Assembly (NCBI GenBank): GCA_039000515.1
Contig: JBCFYV010011164.1
Span: 49,286,704 to 49,350,703 of the forward strand
Source of the DNA: Timema cristinae
Taxonomy: Eukaryota > Arthropoda > Insecta > Phasmatodea > Timematidae
Direction of reading: 5' to 3'
Length of the DNA: 64,000 bases
In this document: piece after piece, positions 34,295 through 46,107 of the stretch
Layout of the letters: each line of letters begins with the position of its first letter
Numbering within the stretch: position 1 is the stretch's first letter
The notes under the pieces: generated by a model
Told to the model about the DNA's origin: nothing
Database searches by the model: none
What the model saw: only the letters and a program-made list of their open reading frames with translations
Position numbers and translations under genes: made by a program

Positions 34295-35689
34295 CACCTT
34301 AACAATCGTCCTTGGAAAATTTGATAAAGATATAGTGGGGTGTTATTGAGTGTTTTCTCAGGGTAAGCAAAGCTTGTTAAAACTTTATCTGTAAAAATAT
34401 GTCCTCCCTCACTCCGTCGACCTTTGACCAATCACACGTAGACTCTGCTCTACGTACACACTTGAGAAATACGTGTCCTAGGAATTCCTTCCAAAGAACG
34501 GTCTCTTGATTAAAACCAGTTGTGGTTACCCTTGAAACACTCAATACGACCGCCACTGAAAAGCTGTATGAAGATTAAGTTATTTTGCTTAAATAAATAC
34601 AATATAACTTATCATATCGTAACAAAAGTGTTTAAGTAGCCGTTTTATTTTATGAATATTTAGATTTCGCGATGTTTTAAAAACATAGTGGCAGCAATAG
34701 CGAACAAACATTTTATATTTAGGGGCAAGCTAAGGCCTGTAACTACTTGGGGATTTTGCTCTGGCTTCTATTACCAGATGCATTGTATTTTCCCCCACCT
34801 GTTGTTTAAAAATATATACATGCCGCCAGGTACATCTAATAATAGTCAACAAAAGAGCCTCTGCCTTCTGTCACGGGAAATCTAGTCTATTTCTATTGAC
34901 GCCGTAGAGTTAACGTACGTGTTAACACGTGTGATTAAGAAATATTAAATAGCTTAACGCTATCTTATTAACTGGTCACAAAAGGTAATGGTGTAGCATA
35001 TATATATTTCACCATATTGTGTTTTTATTGCTGAGCGGAAATCAATTGTTTCAATTACTCAGAAAGTGGTTTTCATAAATTTAAATGTTGTTTGTTTTAT
35101 ATTTCTAATATTGTATATTTAATTCTACTACCTTGAAAATTTCATTTTAGTTACAGTGTTTTAATATTATTTTTTATCAATATAGTTTAACTCTGCTCCA
35201 CTAGAGGATTGTGCTATCGGTGCGCATGAATGGCTTGAGCGTCAGGTAAAATTTCAATCGTGTATTATCAAATTCTAAACAAAGTTAACGAGTGACGTAT
35301 GCTAAGCGAATTAATACGTCTTGACGCTTAATTTTTCGATCATGAACTCAGTTTAACACCTTCAAAATGCCGTCAGAAAGGAGATCGACAAGTAGCGAGA
35401 CCTTTCTAAGTTGAATGGAGGTTACTCTGGTTGAAAACAAACTGTTGCCCTAGTTTATGTCGGGATATGAAACAAGGGTTGACTTATTTACCCGGTTTCT
35501 CTCAAAACCCCTTTTTACCACTTCTGGACTACTTTATTTTTTAATCATCATGAGGCCATTATTGGAAACAGATGATCGGGGGCAAGAAGTAATGTTTTAC
35601 CAATGGCGGAATGATAAGTTTAACTTCGCACGGTTGAGCGAGGGTATGGAACTTTTTATACAACTTATTTATTATCTGAATACAACACC
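34295..35689. other. SerT intron, nothing recognised
   Basis: AT-rich with no convincing exon on either strand. Confidence 0.4.
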
Positions 35690-35850
35690 TTATCTCAATT
35701 GGTAGCATTTCTGCCTACGGAACTAAGGGTCCCGGGTTCGATTCCCACCATGGCTGAAGAATTTATCATTAGTGAAATATGGGTTTACCCTTTCACGTTT
35801 ATGAATTAAAGGTCACAGACTGGATGTTGTGCATGTCCTAGTCTGAAGTT
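35690..35850 (+). mobile_element. SINE-F copy
   Basis: tRNA-like head tctcaattggtagcatttct with B box gggttcgattcccacc, then ggctgaagaatttatcatta. The other SINE-F copies at 32030 and 46525 share this order. Confidence 0.7.
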
Positions 35851-36039
35851 AGGTTATGAAGCATATGAAGCTACGACAGGCCTAGCCTAGGGATGTGGCC
35901 TTGAAAGAAAATCGATACTGTACTCTTTAAAGTATCGGAAGAAAATTATCGATATCGTGCTAGTATCGATAACAGTAAGTATCGGTATTTAAATTTGTAT
36001 CTGGAAAAATTATTTTTTATCTAGTATTAATAATCTCTT

Positions 36040-36225
36040 ACCCACTTCGGTGTCCACGTGATCTAACGCGCTAACTTCGTGTTGGACTGGACTGTCAAAT
36101 GGCTTTCCACTCTCCTACCGGGTGCATTTAATCTAAATTAGGCCTTCCTAATCCCTAACCCATTTATGTAATTTATACATAGGCGTATAACCTGAACATT
36201 ATATTAAGACGTGTTACAAAACAAA
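36040..36225 (+). mobile_element. SINE-A fragment within the hAT element
   Basis: Head cccacttcggtgtccacgtg, then a jump to ggctttccactctcctaccg and a tail (aggcgtataacctgaaca): the B-box region is deleted. Confidence 0.7.
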
Positions 36226-36344
36226 TCTCAGCTTTTGCATCATCATTGTATTTTCATTTTTATTCAAACACTGAAATTTATAATGGTTTTAATAGTTTAA
36301 AACAATTTTACAAGATACTTTTCCGCTATCTAACTTTTTTAAGT

Positions 36345-36430
36345 ACCACGTCTTACTACCCATTCGGGTTATACTCTTAAGTACTATATACGCTAATGGG
36401 TTAGAAATTGGGAAGGTTGGATAGTGTCAT
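36345..36430 (-). mobile_element. SINE-A tail fragment within the hAT element
   Basis: ccacgtcttactacccattc to ttgggaaggttggata; stops abruptly, head absent. Confidence 0.75.
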
Positions 36431-36661
36431 TTGTTTTCCCTCTACATACCACCCTAATAAACATTTAATCTCAACATGGGCCATGAGTGAAGATAGCAAA
36501 AAAAATGTGTTTCTTTCGATACCAATTCGATACCGGAGTGTGAGTACTAATATCAGTAAAAATATCAGAAAAAGGTACCGAGTAAAGAATTACTAGTATC
36601 GAAAGGAAAAATATCGACATTAGTGAAGTATTGATACTTTTTTCACAACCATAGCCTAGCC

Positions 36662-38330
36662 AGCCGGTAGTTGAAAATATATGGCTTGAATAAAAAATGA
36701 CCCATGCCACAGGCTGGGAACAGTGATGGTCCAATTGATGTAAATTTAGTATCTGTAAGAAAATTACTTTCAATTTCGTCAGCAGTATTTTTTTCCCCTC
36801 TCTGTTGATCCAGTTTAAAACCAAATTTATCTTGTTGGTTTTTGCAACATGTCTTACTAACTGTTCAAGCTATCTGCATATATTTGTATAATTTATTAAA
36901 AATAATATATTTTCATTAATTGAAAAAGACATCACGAAATAACGTATTTTTACAATTGTTGTTGGTTCGCCTCCAAACAGCCAAACACTAACATTCATTC
37001 TTACATCCATGCGCAGAAGACAATCTTCAGACTACCTCGTTGACGAGGCGTGCTAGTATCCAGTGCTTTCATCGAAAACAGTTGAAAATAAGAGAAAATA
37101 TTTTGTTTAAACATGAGACAGTTAATTTATAGAAATTGTAATGTCAATCTCTTTTTGGAACGGATAAAGTTAAGAGTTTCCACAAGCTAGAGAAGACATA
37201 ATAAATAATGGAAACTTAATTGCGCATGCGTGATATATTGCGAGGAATAGAAGGTATGTTACCACTTTGGAGTGTGGTAATGTTTGGCGGCTTCAAGAGG
37301 GAATGAGTCATCGAGCATGGTAAAACCATTTCCTCCACTACTGTACGCCACATTGCATTCAGAGTCGGGAGTAGTTTAGATAAATTTCTGCCTAGTAGCT
37401 GTTAATTACTATATAATTTAATTTTAATTTTTATATAAATGTTTGTATTCCTTGAATGATAAACATTGAACATTCTTTATTATGTTTTGTTTTTAGTCAA
37501 TCTTCATCACTTTTTAGATTTACAGATGAAAATAATACGGTTCTTGTAAATAAAAAAGTTGCACAGATTTGGCTTTGTGATGTTACCATTCAAGGTTTGA
37601 TTATTTATTTTTATTAACCATGTAATGTCTCTTATTCTTGGGTTTATGTTTTAAAATTTTATGGGAGTGTGACTGATTATATCATTATTTAATTTAAATT
37701 AGATAAAAAATATCAATGGTATTTTTATTTAAAACCATTACTGATATCAACAAATGGGTTACTCGAACCGCTATAACATATGACGAACCCTCCACCCAAA
37801 GGTGGACTAGGCCACAGGGAGATATTCCGGTGGACAGGTTTGATTTGAGTCGGCCCAAATATTTTAAACTAAAATAATTCAATTCATTCAATTATAAATG
37901 ACTATGCTCATTCAATTATAATAAAAAAAACAGTTCCATTAAGTCTGAAGATGCTCAGAATACATTATTTGTGAAGATATACGCCGTTATCAAATGTAAA
38001 TACATCCCATTTGTTGTTTGAGGTGTTATTAGTAAACAACTCCTTAAGCCAAATGTAAAAAGCATTTATTTTGTGAATACTGACTGTTAATATCTTTGTA
38101 ATCTACACAAGTAGTGTGTGTAGGATTACTTAAAACTTCAATATTTCAAAAATATATTCCCAGCTAACAATTTAGAGGCTTTTTTTTTCTCTCATGTCGG
38201 TAGAAAATATAAGCCGTTGTTTTAAGTGGAGAGTGGCGATGTAATTATCGGTGGTGTAGCTAACATGGTCTCGGGATTAAATTTAAATACTTCACCTCAC
38301 TACTACATCTTACACTGAAACATAGATTCA
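36662..38330. other. SerT intron, nothing recognised
   Basis: A short SINE-tail-like word (catgtcttactaactgttca) at 36848-36867 only. Confidence 0.4.
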
Positions 38331-38334
38331 GTGG

Positions 38335-38738
38335 TATTTATGAATGTATGTTAAGTGAGGTAGAAGGGATAGCAAGTGTTTTTACAGTTTTTATAGAATT
38401 GAAAGTTTTTGGCCAAAATAAATCAAATATTTCTCCAGTAGCAACATAAAGTTTAGTTTTCTGCACATGCTAATATCGACAGATCTTGAATATCTGTCAA
38501 GGGTGTCCTGGAATTTTGTCAAAACTTTTGAAATAAGAGAAAAAGATTTGACAAAATTCCAGGACACTCTTGACAAATATTCAAGATCTGTTGATATTAG
38601 CATGTGCAGAAAACTAAACTCTATGTTGCTACTGGAGAAATATTTGATTTATTTTGGCCAAAAACTTTCAATTCTATAAAAACTGTAAAATTACTCGCGC
38701 ACCCTTCTGCCTCACCTTAAGGGTCGTCACATAAATGT
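38335..38738. mobile_element. fold-back MITE, near-perfect hairpin
   Basis: The left arm from 38335 and the right arm to 38738 are reverse complements with few mismatches; the inner 150 bases of each arm are nearly identical (catgctaatatcgacagatc against gatctgttgatattagcatg). The loop is only about 26 bases (38525-38550). Related sequences occur at 53765-54187, 57395-57525 and 48189-48290, so it is a dispersed family. Confidence 0.9.
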
Positions 38739-39368
38739 CGTCCCGGGCCGCTTGAAGCCAATCAGTCCACCTCTGTCTCCCCTTCACTACGGAGAAATTT
38801 AAACGAAAACACATTTAAATTTATAATGAAATGCCCGGCGCGGCTTGTGCTACTTAGCAGCACGATATCCCAATCGAGACTCGGGTACTATAGACTAAAT
38901 TATAATTAAATATGTTTTAAATACTTAACGTGGGATAAGCGTGTTACCTTCACCGAGACTGGGAGCTGAATTCAATTAATTTATATTTGATGAACTTTTG
39001 ATGCGTCTGGACCAACTGCAAACTAGTAAAAAATTGGTGTTAAGTTTTCGCTCACTAAGACGTACCTAACGGAATTTTCTAAAACGCATTGCACCACACC
39101 CTCATTCCACACTTGTTTACTTCCAAAGAAGACTCCGCCCTGTATAGGTAAGAGAAGGATGGAAGAGGGATGAAATACTTTGCCAAGAGGATAAAAAGAT
39201 ATTATTTATTTTGAATATAATAACGTATTATATTTATTATTTGTGAATTTATGGGGCTGATAAAATAATATTGGTATAGAGTGGAGCCATAAGTTTACGA
39301 ATTGGAAGGAAGAGGGTGTTTTATAGTGTAGGTTTCTGGTAGCACTTTCTAAAAGTTATTTCGTTGTC

Positions 39369-39631
<263 letters not shown>

Positions 39632-39658
39632 TTATTTCGTTGTCTATGTGTGTGTTAC

Positions 39659-39783
39659 CTTCCAAACCAACTTCTTCTATGCTCTTGTGCTGAACATGGG
39701 CCATGTAACCCAACACGGAGAAAATGACAAACCCTGCCAAGAAACTCGTCAAGCAGTTAATACTACTCGTCAAGATGGCGTCC
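39659..39783 (-). CDS. SerT: SerT exon: TM7
   Basis: 125 bases, acceptor gttatag, donor GGAAG|gtaaca. It reads (R)[17 protein letters not shown], then [14 protein letters not shown] and [10 protein letters not shown]. Asn and Ser in INCLTS match human SERT N368 and S372, the remaining chloride-site residues of the core. A SINE with a perfect 13-bp target-site duplication sits in the following intron only 14 bases beyond the donor. The donor (gtaaca) is weaker than the gtgagt or gtaagc of most other exons. Confidence 0.95.
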
Positions 39784-40588
39784 CTATAACAAACAGGTAC
39801 ATATGTGATATAGAGAGAGTCTATTTCTATGCTACGAGTCTGGTTATAAGAACAATATCTGACAACTACAAAAGTTTATAGCACTATTTTAATACATTAA
39901 TACGTAAATCTATGTTATCTGCAGCTGTTTTGAATGATAGCATTAATAGCTACACAGTAATAAAAATGATATAGTAAAATCTAACAATATTGAGCACAAA
40001 CAAATATGTTTATACTTCCTAAAAGGTCCTTCCTAGCTGAATCTTATAATCGTTTCAATTTCAATTTATTAAGTAGTGTTTACATGAGTCAAGACAATTT
40101 AAAAAAAAAACATTACAGTAAAATAATAAATGTGTGGGAACAACATTTAGGAAAAATAAGTAAGTTTTTTGCCAGAGGAGTAAAATAATTAAAGTAAACA
40201 ATATTTAGTTTCGTGATCATTATAAAGGAGAGTTTGATGTGTTGTTGTACCTGTAACAATAATAATTGGCTTATTCAATTTAAAGATAACATTAAAATTA
40301 TCTATTTAAAATACTTATCAGGAAAAAATAAACACGAAATCAAGAGAAAATCTTTATATTCAGTATAAGTTACATTTTACACAATATTAATGTCATCCAA
40401 ATATGAATAAAAATAAACCAAAATAAGCAAAACAAACAAAATAAAATATTGCAATTTGCTAATGTTAATACTATTTATATATGGAAGAAAGCAACGCTAC
40501 ACAATCAAGAATATATTAAAGTTGAAGCTTGGGGGATGATAATTACGGAAATCAACCGTAACTGAATAATATTTGAATATTTGGAAAA
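39784..40588. other. SerT intron, AT-rich, nothing recognised
   Basis: Short open frames only; no homology recognised. Confidence 0.4.
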
Positions 40589-40589
40589 T

Positions 40590-40668
40590 GATGCCAGGAC
40601 ACGGGAATCGAACCCAGGACCTTTGGTTTAGTGTGCAAATGTTCTAACACTGAGCTATCCGGAGATTG
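40590..40668 (-). mobile_element. tRNA-like SINE head
   Basis: Minus strand: ccggatagctcagtgttaga and ggtcctgggttcgattcccg with both internal promoter boxes, but no matching acceptor stem. Paired in inverted orientation with the head at 40745. Confidence 0.6.
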
Positions 40669-40744
40669 TGCCATGCGCACGTCCACCACAGACTTTGCCT
40701 TACAATATTAGTGAGGAATGACCTTAAACATGAGACAATCCCGG

Positions 40745-40818
40745 AATTTCTCAGTGGTATAGTATTAGTGTGTTAAGAAAAAGGTCGGGGATTCGAATCC
40801 CGTGTCCAGGTGTCATTT
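40745..40818 (+). mobile_element. tRNA-like SINE head, inverted partner
   Basis: Plus strand: tctcagtggtatagtattag and cggggattcgaatcccgtgt followed by ccaggtgtcat. Same end sequence (gtgtccwggtgtcat type) as the copy at 40590. Confidence 0.6.
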
Positions 40819-40964
40819 TATAATTTAATTGACTATTTATAGAGCTATCGATACATGCTTACAACCCTAAGACGAAGTTGTTTAGTTCTATTATTATAGA
40901 GTAATTGTTACCGTTTCGTCTGAAACCTAAGGTTGCTAAATGCATTTCATTCTTTTACTTTGTG

Positions 40965-41192
40965 TGTACCACGCCATACTACCCATCAGGGCAATCCACA
41001 TAAGTATTATAATGAGTAAGGTAATACTATAGAAGAAATTCACCCCCATTTGCGTGGAGGGAGCGTTGAACATAGTTTAAGAAAAAACATATCTATTTAT
41101 CTGGGATTCAAACCCAAACCTCCCCGCATCCTGATCACCAGAGAATTCAAGGGTGATGCATCAGACTTCGTACCTAACTGTGCAGCTGAAAT
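40965..41192 (-). mobile_element. SINE-A copy, diverged
   Basis: Tail ccacgccatactacccatca, body tttgcgtggagggagc, B-box complement gggattcaaacccaaac. Ends 92 bases from the TM6 exon donor. Confidence 0.75.
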
Positions 41193-41283
41193 TCTATAAG
41201 TATACATTTAAATAAATGGCAAGACTTTGAATAGTTTTTACAAAAATATCCTGAAAATTTAAACTTTTATAGTAACTACTCAC

Positions 41284-41387
41284 CTGTAGCAATTATTATT
41301 GAATTTGTTATAGCTAGAAAGAGCGAGTAGAGTACCAAACCCGGGACCTAAGGAAAAGAAGATTTGGGAAGCCGCATCAATCCACAC
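41284..41387 (-). CDS. SerT: SerT exon: TM6 with unwound substrate site
   Basis: 104 bases, acceptor tttgtag, donor TACAG|gtgagt. It reads [18 protein letters not shown], then [15 protein letters not shown]. The SLGPGFG stretch is the unwound part of TM6 that faces substrate and Na+ in SLC6 carriers. The Gln and Ser spaced four apart (QIFFS) match two chloride-coordinating residues of human SERT (Q332 and S336). The last two bases (AG) join G of the next exon to make Arg. No frame disturbance. Confidence 0.95.
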
Positions 41388-41689
41388 CTACAAACAAACC
41401 ATACAACACAAATTCATCTTAGGTTAAACACATAGCCTCGTGTGAGGTCACTCATACTTGTTTCTCTGTGATGAATGATTATAATATCAGGAACAAACCA
41501 TTTCTTAAATATCAGAGTGTGTCTATTGAGATTGAGTACGACGTGTCTAATCATTTCAACGCACTTAATAACCAGTCTAGCCCCACGGATAAAGCAGCGT
41601 AATATAGATAGAAGATACAGCTCGAGCCAGACGCTACATCGTAGTACGGTTTTCAAAAGGCTGTATCCAGCCAATCATTTCAGGAAAGG

Positions 41690-42040
41690 TTTGATGGGAA
41701 CATCCCCCAATTGCTGGAGGCTAGAAAAAATTATAAACAGTTCTAGAAGTAATCTAAAGTGTTTTAATGGCAACATAACTCCCTAACTGCTGGAGGCTAG
41801 GACAAATTATAAATACTAAACACATATATAAGCTATCTGAAGTGTTTTTATAGCAACATAGTCCTCTAACCGCTGAAGGAAAGGAAAAAAATTATAAATA
41901 TTAAACACTTTGAGAAGCTATCTGAAGGTTTTTTTATGGCAACATAACCCCATAATTGCCGAAGGCTAGAAAAAATTCTGAATATTAAACATCTCTAGAA
42001 GATCTCTGAAGTGCTTTTTATGATAAGACAGCCCAATAAT
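41690..42040 (+). repeat. degenerate tandem repeat of about 83 bp, 4 copies
   Basis: Each copy has a caacataac-cc-taa-tgctgaagg start and an aaattataaatattaaacac centre, then agaagctatctgaagtg. Copies have diverged by 15-25 percent by eye. Confidence 0.8.
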
Positions 42041-42225
42041 TTGTTAATAAATTGGTAAATAAAGCTATTTATATTTTGTTCATGACATTTTAACCCCCCG
42101 TACCCCCCAAAAAAACCTGACCATGGCCATGGGTATTCTGTCCTATGTTTTTAGAAAACAGTTGAAATGAGTAGGGAAACCGTTGTACCATATCTAATAT
42201 GTTAGATTCATTTATAATTTTTTTT

Positions 42226-42488
42226 ATCACCCGTATTTTCTACCCGTTTGGGTTGTATGCATGTGTATTAATTATGATAATGTATTAGGGATGGGTAAGG
42301 TTTAATTTAGAGAAAGTGTAGTATTATTTGTGTGTGGGGAGAGGGGAAGGAAGAGAATGTGAATGGACATCTAGGAAAAAACACTTTCCCCCAATCGGGG
42401 TTAGACCCCCAATCTCCCCGTCATCAGCAGTCTAGTCTTGCAGGAGAATGACGCCTCACTCAGTCCATTCGGTCATCGAAACTGGTCA
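42226..42488 (-). mobile_element. SINE-A copy, diverged
   Basis: Tail tcacccgtattttctacccg, body with a lengthened gggaagg tract, head ending ccattcggtcatcgaaactg. Confidence 0.75.
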
Positions 42489-42518
42489 CGTACCATTTAT
42501 TTTTACTTTATTTTTTTA

Positions 42519-42605
42519 GTACCGCATCTTACTACCCATTCGTGCTTATGTAATTACGCTAGTGGGTTAGGGATGAGGAAGATCGAATTTGGAAGAAATG
42601 TGTCA
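42519..42605 (-). mobile_element. SINE-A tail fragment
   Basis: gtaccgcatcttactaccca to atgaggaagatcgaatttgg; head missing. Confidence 0.7.
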
Positions 42606-42799
42606 GCTATAATATAAAATACTAAAATTAAAAAACCATAATTTTAAATTGAAAAAAAAAATACTACTATACTGATACCGATTTCACTGTGACCAAGGAA
42701 ATAATTCATAAAACAGCACTTAGATGCTTTTCTAGTTCACGTGTAATCTTGTATCCGGCGTGAGGGGGCGGAACCAGGTTAAAACAGGAAGTGGCTTAC

Positions 42800-42934
42800 C
42801 CTCATGTTGCCCAACTTGTGCCACTGAGGGGTGAGGTAGTATTGGATGCCCATGCCCGCTCCAGGCAAGGTGACACCTCGTATCAGCAGGATAAACAGCA
42901 CCACATAGGGCGCCAGGGCTGTCACCCACACCGC
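42800..42934 (-). CDS. SerT: SerT exon: TM5 and extracellular loop 3
   Basis: 135 bases, 45 codons, phase 0 at both ends, acceptor gattacag and donor ATGAGG|gtaagc. It begins [20 protein letters not shown] (TM5) and continues with [19 protein letters not shown], the conserved loop 3 segment before TM6. No frame disturbance. G+C content is clearly higher than in the surrounding intron, as in the other exons. Confidence 0.95.
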
Positions 42935-42998
42935 CTGTAATCAAGGTCAAGGTCAGTGTCCCAGACTCTCGTCAACATGGTAAAGAGCAGCGCTGTAG

Positions 42999-43292
<294 letters not shown>

Positions 43293-43624
43293 TAGATGAT
43301 TAATGGTAGTTCAGGCTGTTTTTGATAGTTTAAAATACCAATAAAAATACTTTGGTATTCATCCGCCTCGCAATTATGTTTTTTCACTCTTAACATTAAT
43401 TTACATCACTTGTGAAAGAAAGTGTTAAAATAGATTTGTAAAATAGATGAAAACAAAACTTTTATCAAATCATATATTTTCAGATAAGGCTAAAGTTACC
43501 ATAAATGGACAATACTCTCTAACCAGGTGTATACTGATGAGGTGACTTAAAATTCACCTCCCAATCTGGTTCTCATAGGGTGTTTAGTATTTAGTGTACC
43601 ACAGAAAGTATAGTCTAGAGTATA

Positions 43625-45304
43625 GTCTAGTAACACGGTCAAAATGGCCGTGTGACAGGCTGACTAGAGTTTGTATTCCGTGGTGCATTACCTACTTCAC
43701 GCAATAGCTATATTCATGTCTAGTAACACGGTCAAAATGGCCGTGTGACAGGCTGACTAGAGTTTGTATTCCGTGGTGCATTACCTACTTCACGCAATAG
43801 CTATATTCATGTCTAGTAACACGGTCAAAATGGCCGTGTGACAGGCTGACTAGAGTTTGTATTCCGTGGTGCATTACCTACTTCACGCAATAGCTATATT
43901 CATGTCTAGTAACACGGTCAAAATGGCCGTGTGACAGGCTGACTAGAGTTTGTATTCCGTGGTGCATTACCTACTTCACGCAATAGCTATATTCATGTCT
44001 AGTAACACGGTCAAAATGGCCGTGTGACAGGCTGACTAGAGTTTGTATTCCGTGGTGCATTACCTACTTCACGCAATAGCTATATTCATGTCTAGTAACA
44101 CGGTCAAAATGGCCGTGTGACAGGCTGACTAGAGTGTGAATTCCGTGGTGCATTACCTACTTCACGCAATAGCTATATTCATGTCTAGTAACACGGTCAA
44201 AATGGCCGTGTGACAGGCTGACTAGAGTGTGAATTCCGTGGTGCATTACCTACTTCACGCAATAGCTATATTCATGTCTAGTAACACGGTCAAAATGGCC
44301 GTGTGACAGGCTGACTAGAGTTTGTATTCCGTGGTGCATTACCTACTTCACGCAATAGCTATATTCATGTCTAGTAACACGGTCAAAATGGCCGTGTGAC
44401 AGGCTGACTAGAGTTTGTATTCCGTGGTGCATTACCTACTTCACGCAATAGCTATATTCATGTCTAGTAACACGGTCAAAATGGCCGTGTGACAGGCTGA
44501 CTAGAGTTTGTATTCCGTGGTGCATTACCTACTTCACGCAATAGCTATATTCATGTCTAGTAACACGGTCAAAATGGCCGTGTGACAGGCTGACTAGAGT
44601 TTGTATTCCGTGGTGCATTACCTACTTCACGCAATAGCTATATTCATGTCTAGTAACACGGTCAAAATGGCCGTGTGACAGGCTGACTAGAGTGTGAATT
44701 CCGTGGTGCATTACCTACTTCACGCAATAGCTATATTCATGTCTAGTAACACGGTCAAAATGGCCGTGTGACAGGCTGACTAGAGTGTGAATTCCGTGGT
44801 GCATTACCTACTTCACGCAATAGCTATATTCATGTCTAGTAACACGGTCAAAATGGCCGTGTGACAGGCTGACTAGAGTTTGTATTCCGTGGTGCATTAC
44901 CTACTTCACGCAATAGCTATATTCATGTCTAGTAACACGGTCAAAATGGCCGTGTGACAGGCTGACTAGAGTTTGTATTCCGTGGTGCATTACCTACTTC
45001 ACGCAATAGCTATATTCATGTCTAGTAACACGGTCAAAATGGCCGTGTGACAGGCTGACTAGAGTTTGTATTCCGTGGTGCATTACCTACTTCACGCAAT
45101 AGCTATATTCATGTCTAGTAACACGGTCAAAATGGCCGTGTGACAGGCTGACTAGAGTTTGTATTCCGTGGTGCATTACCTACTTCACGCAATAGCTATA
45201 TTCATGTCTAGTAACACGGTCAAAATGGCCGTGTGACAGGCTGACTAGAGTTTGAATTCCGTGGTGCATTACCTACTTCACGCAATAGCTATATTCATGT
45301 CTAG
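43625..45304 (+). repeat. 93-bp minisatellite, 18 copies
   Basis: Unit gtctagtaacacggtcaaaa, tggccgtgtgacaggctgac and so on to ctatattcat. Copies are practically identical except for a tttgtattcc or tgtgaattcc variant. Each unit contains a near-perfect palindrome acggtcaaaatggccgt. It lies in the SerT intron between TM4 and TM5. Confidence 0.98.
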
Positions 45305-45339
45305 AATCCGGCAGTAATCTAAATTAAAACACTCATGGC

Positions 45340-45950
45340 TGCACTCAGCTGTCTGTGAACTCCCCTTGCCAGCACTCCATGTCTGCACTCGGCTGTCTGT
45401 GAACTCACCTTGCCAGCACTTCATGTCTGCACTCGGCTGTCTGTGAACTCACCTTGCCAGCACTTCATGTCTGCACTCGGCTGTCTGTGAACTCACCTTG
45501 CCAGCACTCCATGTCTGCACTCGGCTGGCTGTGAACTCACCTTGCCAGCACTCCATGTCTGCACTCAGCTGGCTGTGAACTCACCTTGCCAGCACTCCAT
45601 GTCTGCACTCAGCTGGCTGTGAACTCACCTTGCCAGCACTCCATGTCTGCACTCAGCTGGCTGTGAACTCACCTTGCCAGCACTCCATGTCTGCACTCAG
45701 CTGGCTGTGAACTCACCTTTCCAGCACTTCATGTCTGCACTCGGCTGTCTGTGAACTCACCTTTCCAGCACTCCATGTCTGCACTCGGCTGTCTGTGAAC
45801 TCACCTTGCCAGCACTCCATGTCTGCACTCAGCTGGCTGTGAACTCACCTTTCCAGCACTTCATGTCTGCACTCGGCTGTCTGTGAACTCACCTTGCCAG
45901 CACTTCATGTCTGCACTCAGCTGTCTGTGAACTCACCTTGCCAGCACTCC
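45340..45950 (-). repeat. 44-bp array of duplicated 5' splice sites, 14 units
   Basis: On the transcribed strand each unit reads agtgctggcaag|gtgagttc, then acagacagc, then gagtgcagacatga. The rightmost unit is the genuine junction of the TM4 exon (donor 45936-45935). Thirteen further units follow every 44 bases, twelve of which keep AAG|gtgagt; the outermost (near 45361) has ggggag instead. Spacing, orientation and the shared exonic bases show the array arose by duplication of the junction itself. Confidence 0.96.
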
Positions 45951-46075
45951 TCACGCCCTTCCACAGGGCGAAGTAGACCAATATGAAGACGGAGAGGACG
46001 CAGAGCGCCAGAGACCACTTCACAGGACCCACTCTGTCCAGACCGTCGGACTTGTACTGCTCCAATACACTGCGT
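45937..46075 (-). CDS. SerT: SerT exon: end of extracellular loop 2, TM4
   Basis: 139 bases, acceptor ccctcag and donor GGCAAG|gtgagt. One base completes the previous codon; 46 codons follow, reading RSVLEQYKSDGLDRVG, then TM4 around SLALCVLSVFILVYFALW, and ending WKGVRSAGK, a very conserved SERT intracellular loop. The exon is intact. Two things are odd. Its 3' splice junction is the last unit of a 44-bp tandem array that repeats the junction 14 times into the intron. A SINE begins about 35-40 bases upstream of its acceptor, so the branch point lies in a very narrow strip or inside the SINE. The upstream partner exon (TM3 and the first part of loop 2) was not found. Confidence 0.94.
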
Positions 46076-46107
46076 CTGAGGGGGAGGAAATGGATGGATT
46101 TAGTTCG

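Larger units (their letters stand above)
35888..36653. mobile_element. hAT-type element with perfect 8-bp target duplication
   Basis: Ends tagggatgtggccttgaaa and the complement of tttttcacaaccata form short inverted repeats. gcctagcc flanks both sides (35880-35887 and 36654-36661). The interior has many tatcgata-like words at both ends. It carries two SINE-A pieces (36040-36225 plus; 36345-36430 minus), so it is older than they are. Confidence 0.85.

Noticed and set aside
40590..40818. Two tRNA-like sequences with good A and B boxes as possible tRNA genes
   Set aside because: No acceptor stem pairs, and both share a non-tRNA flank, as expected of SINE heads.
43625..45304. 93-bp array as a CRISPR array
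   Set aside because: Whole units repeat without unique spacers, in an animal intron.
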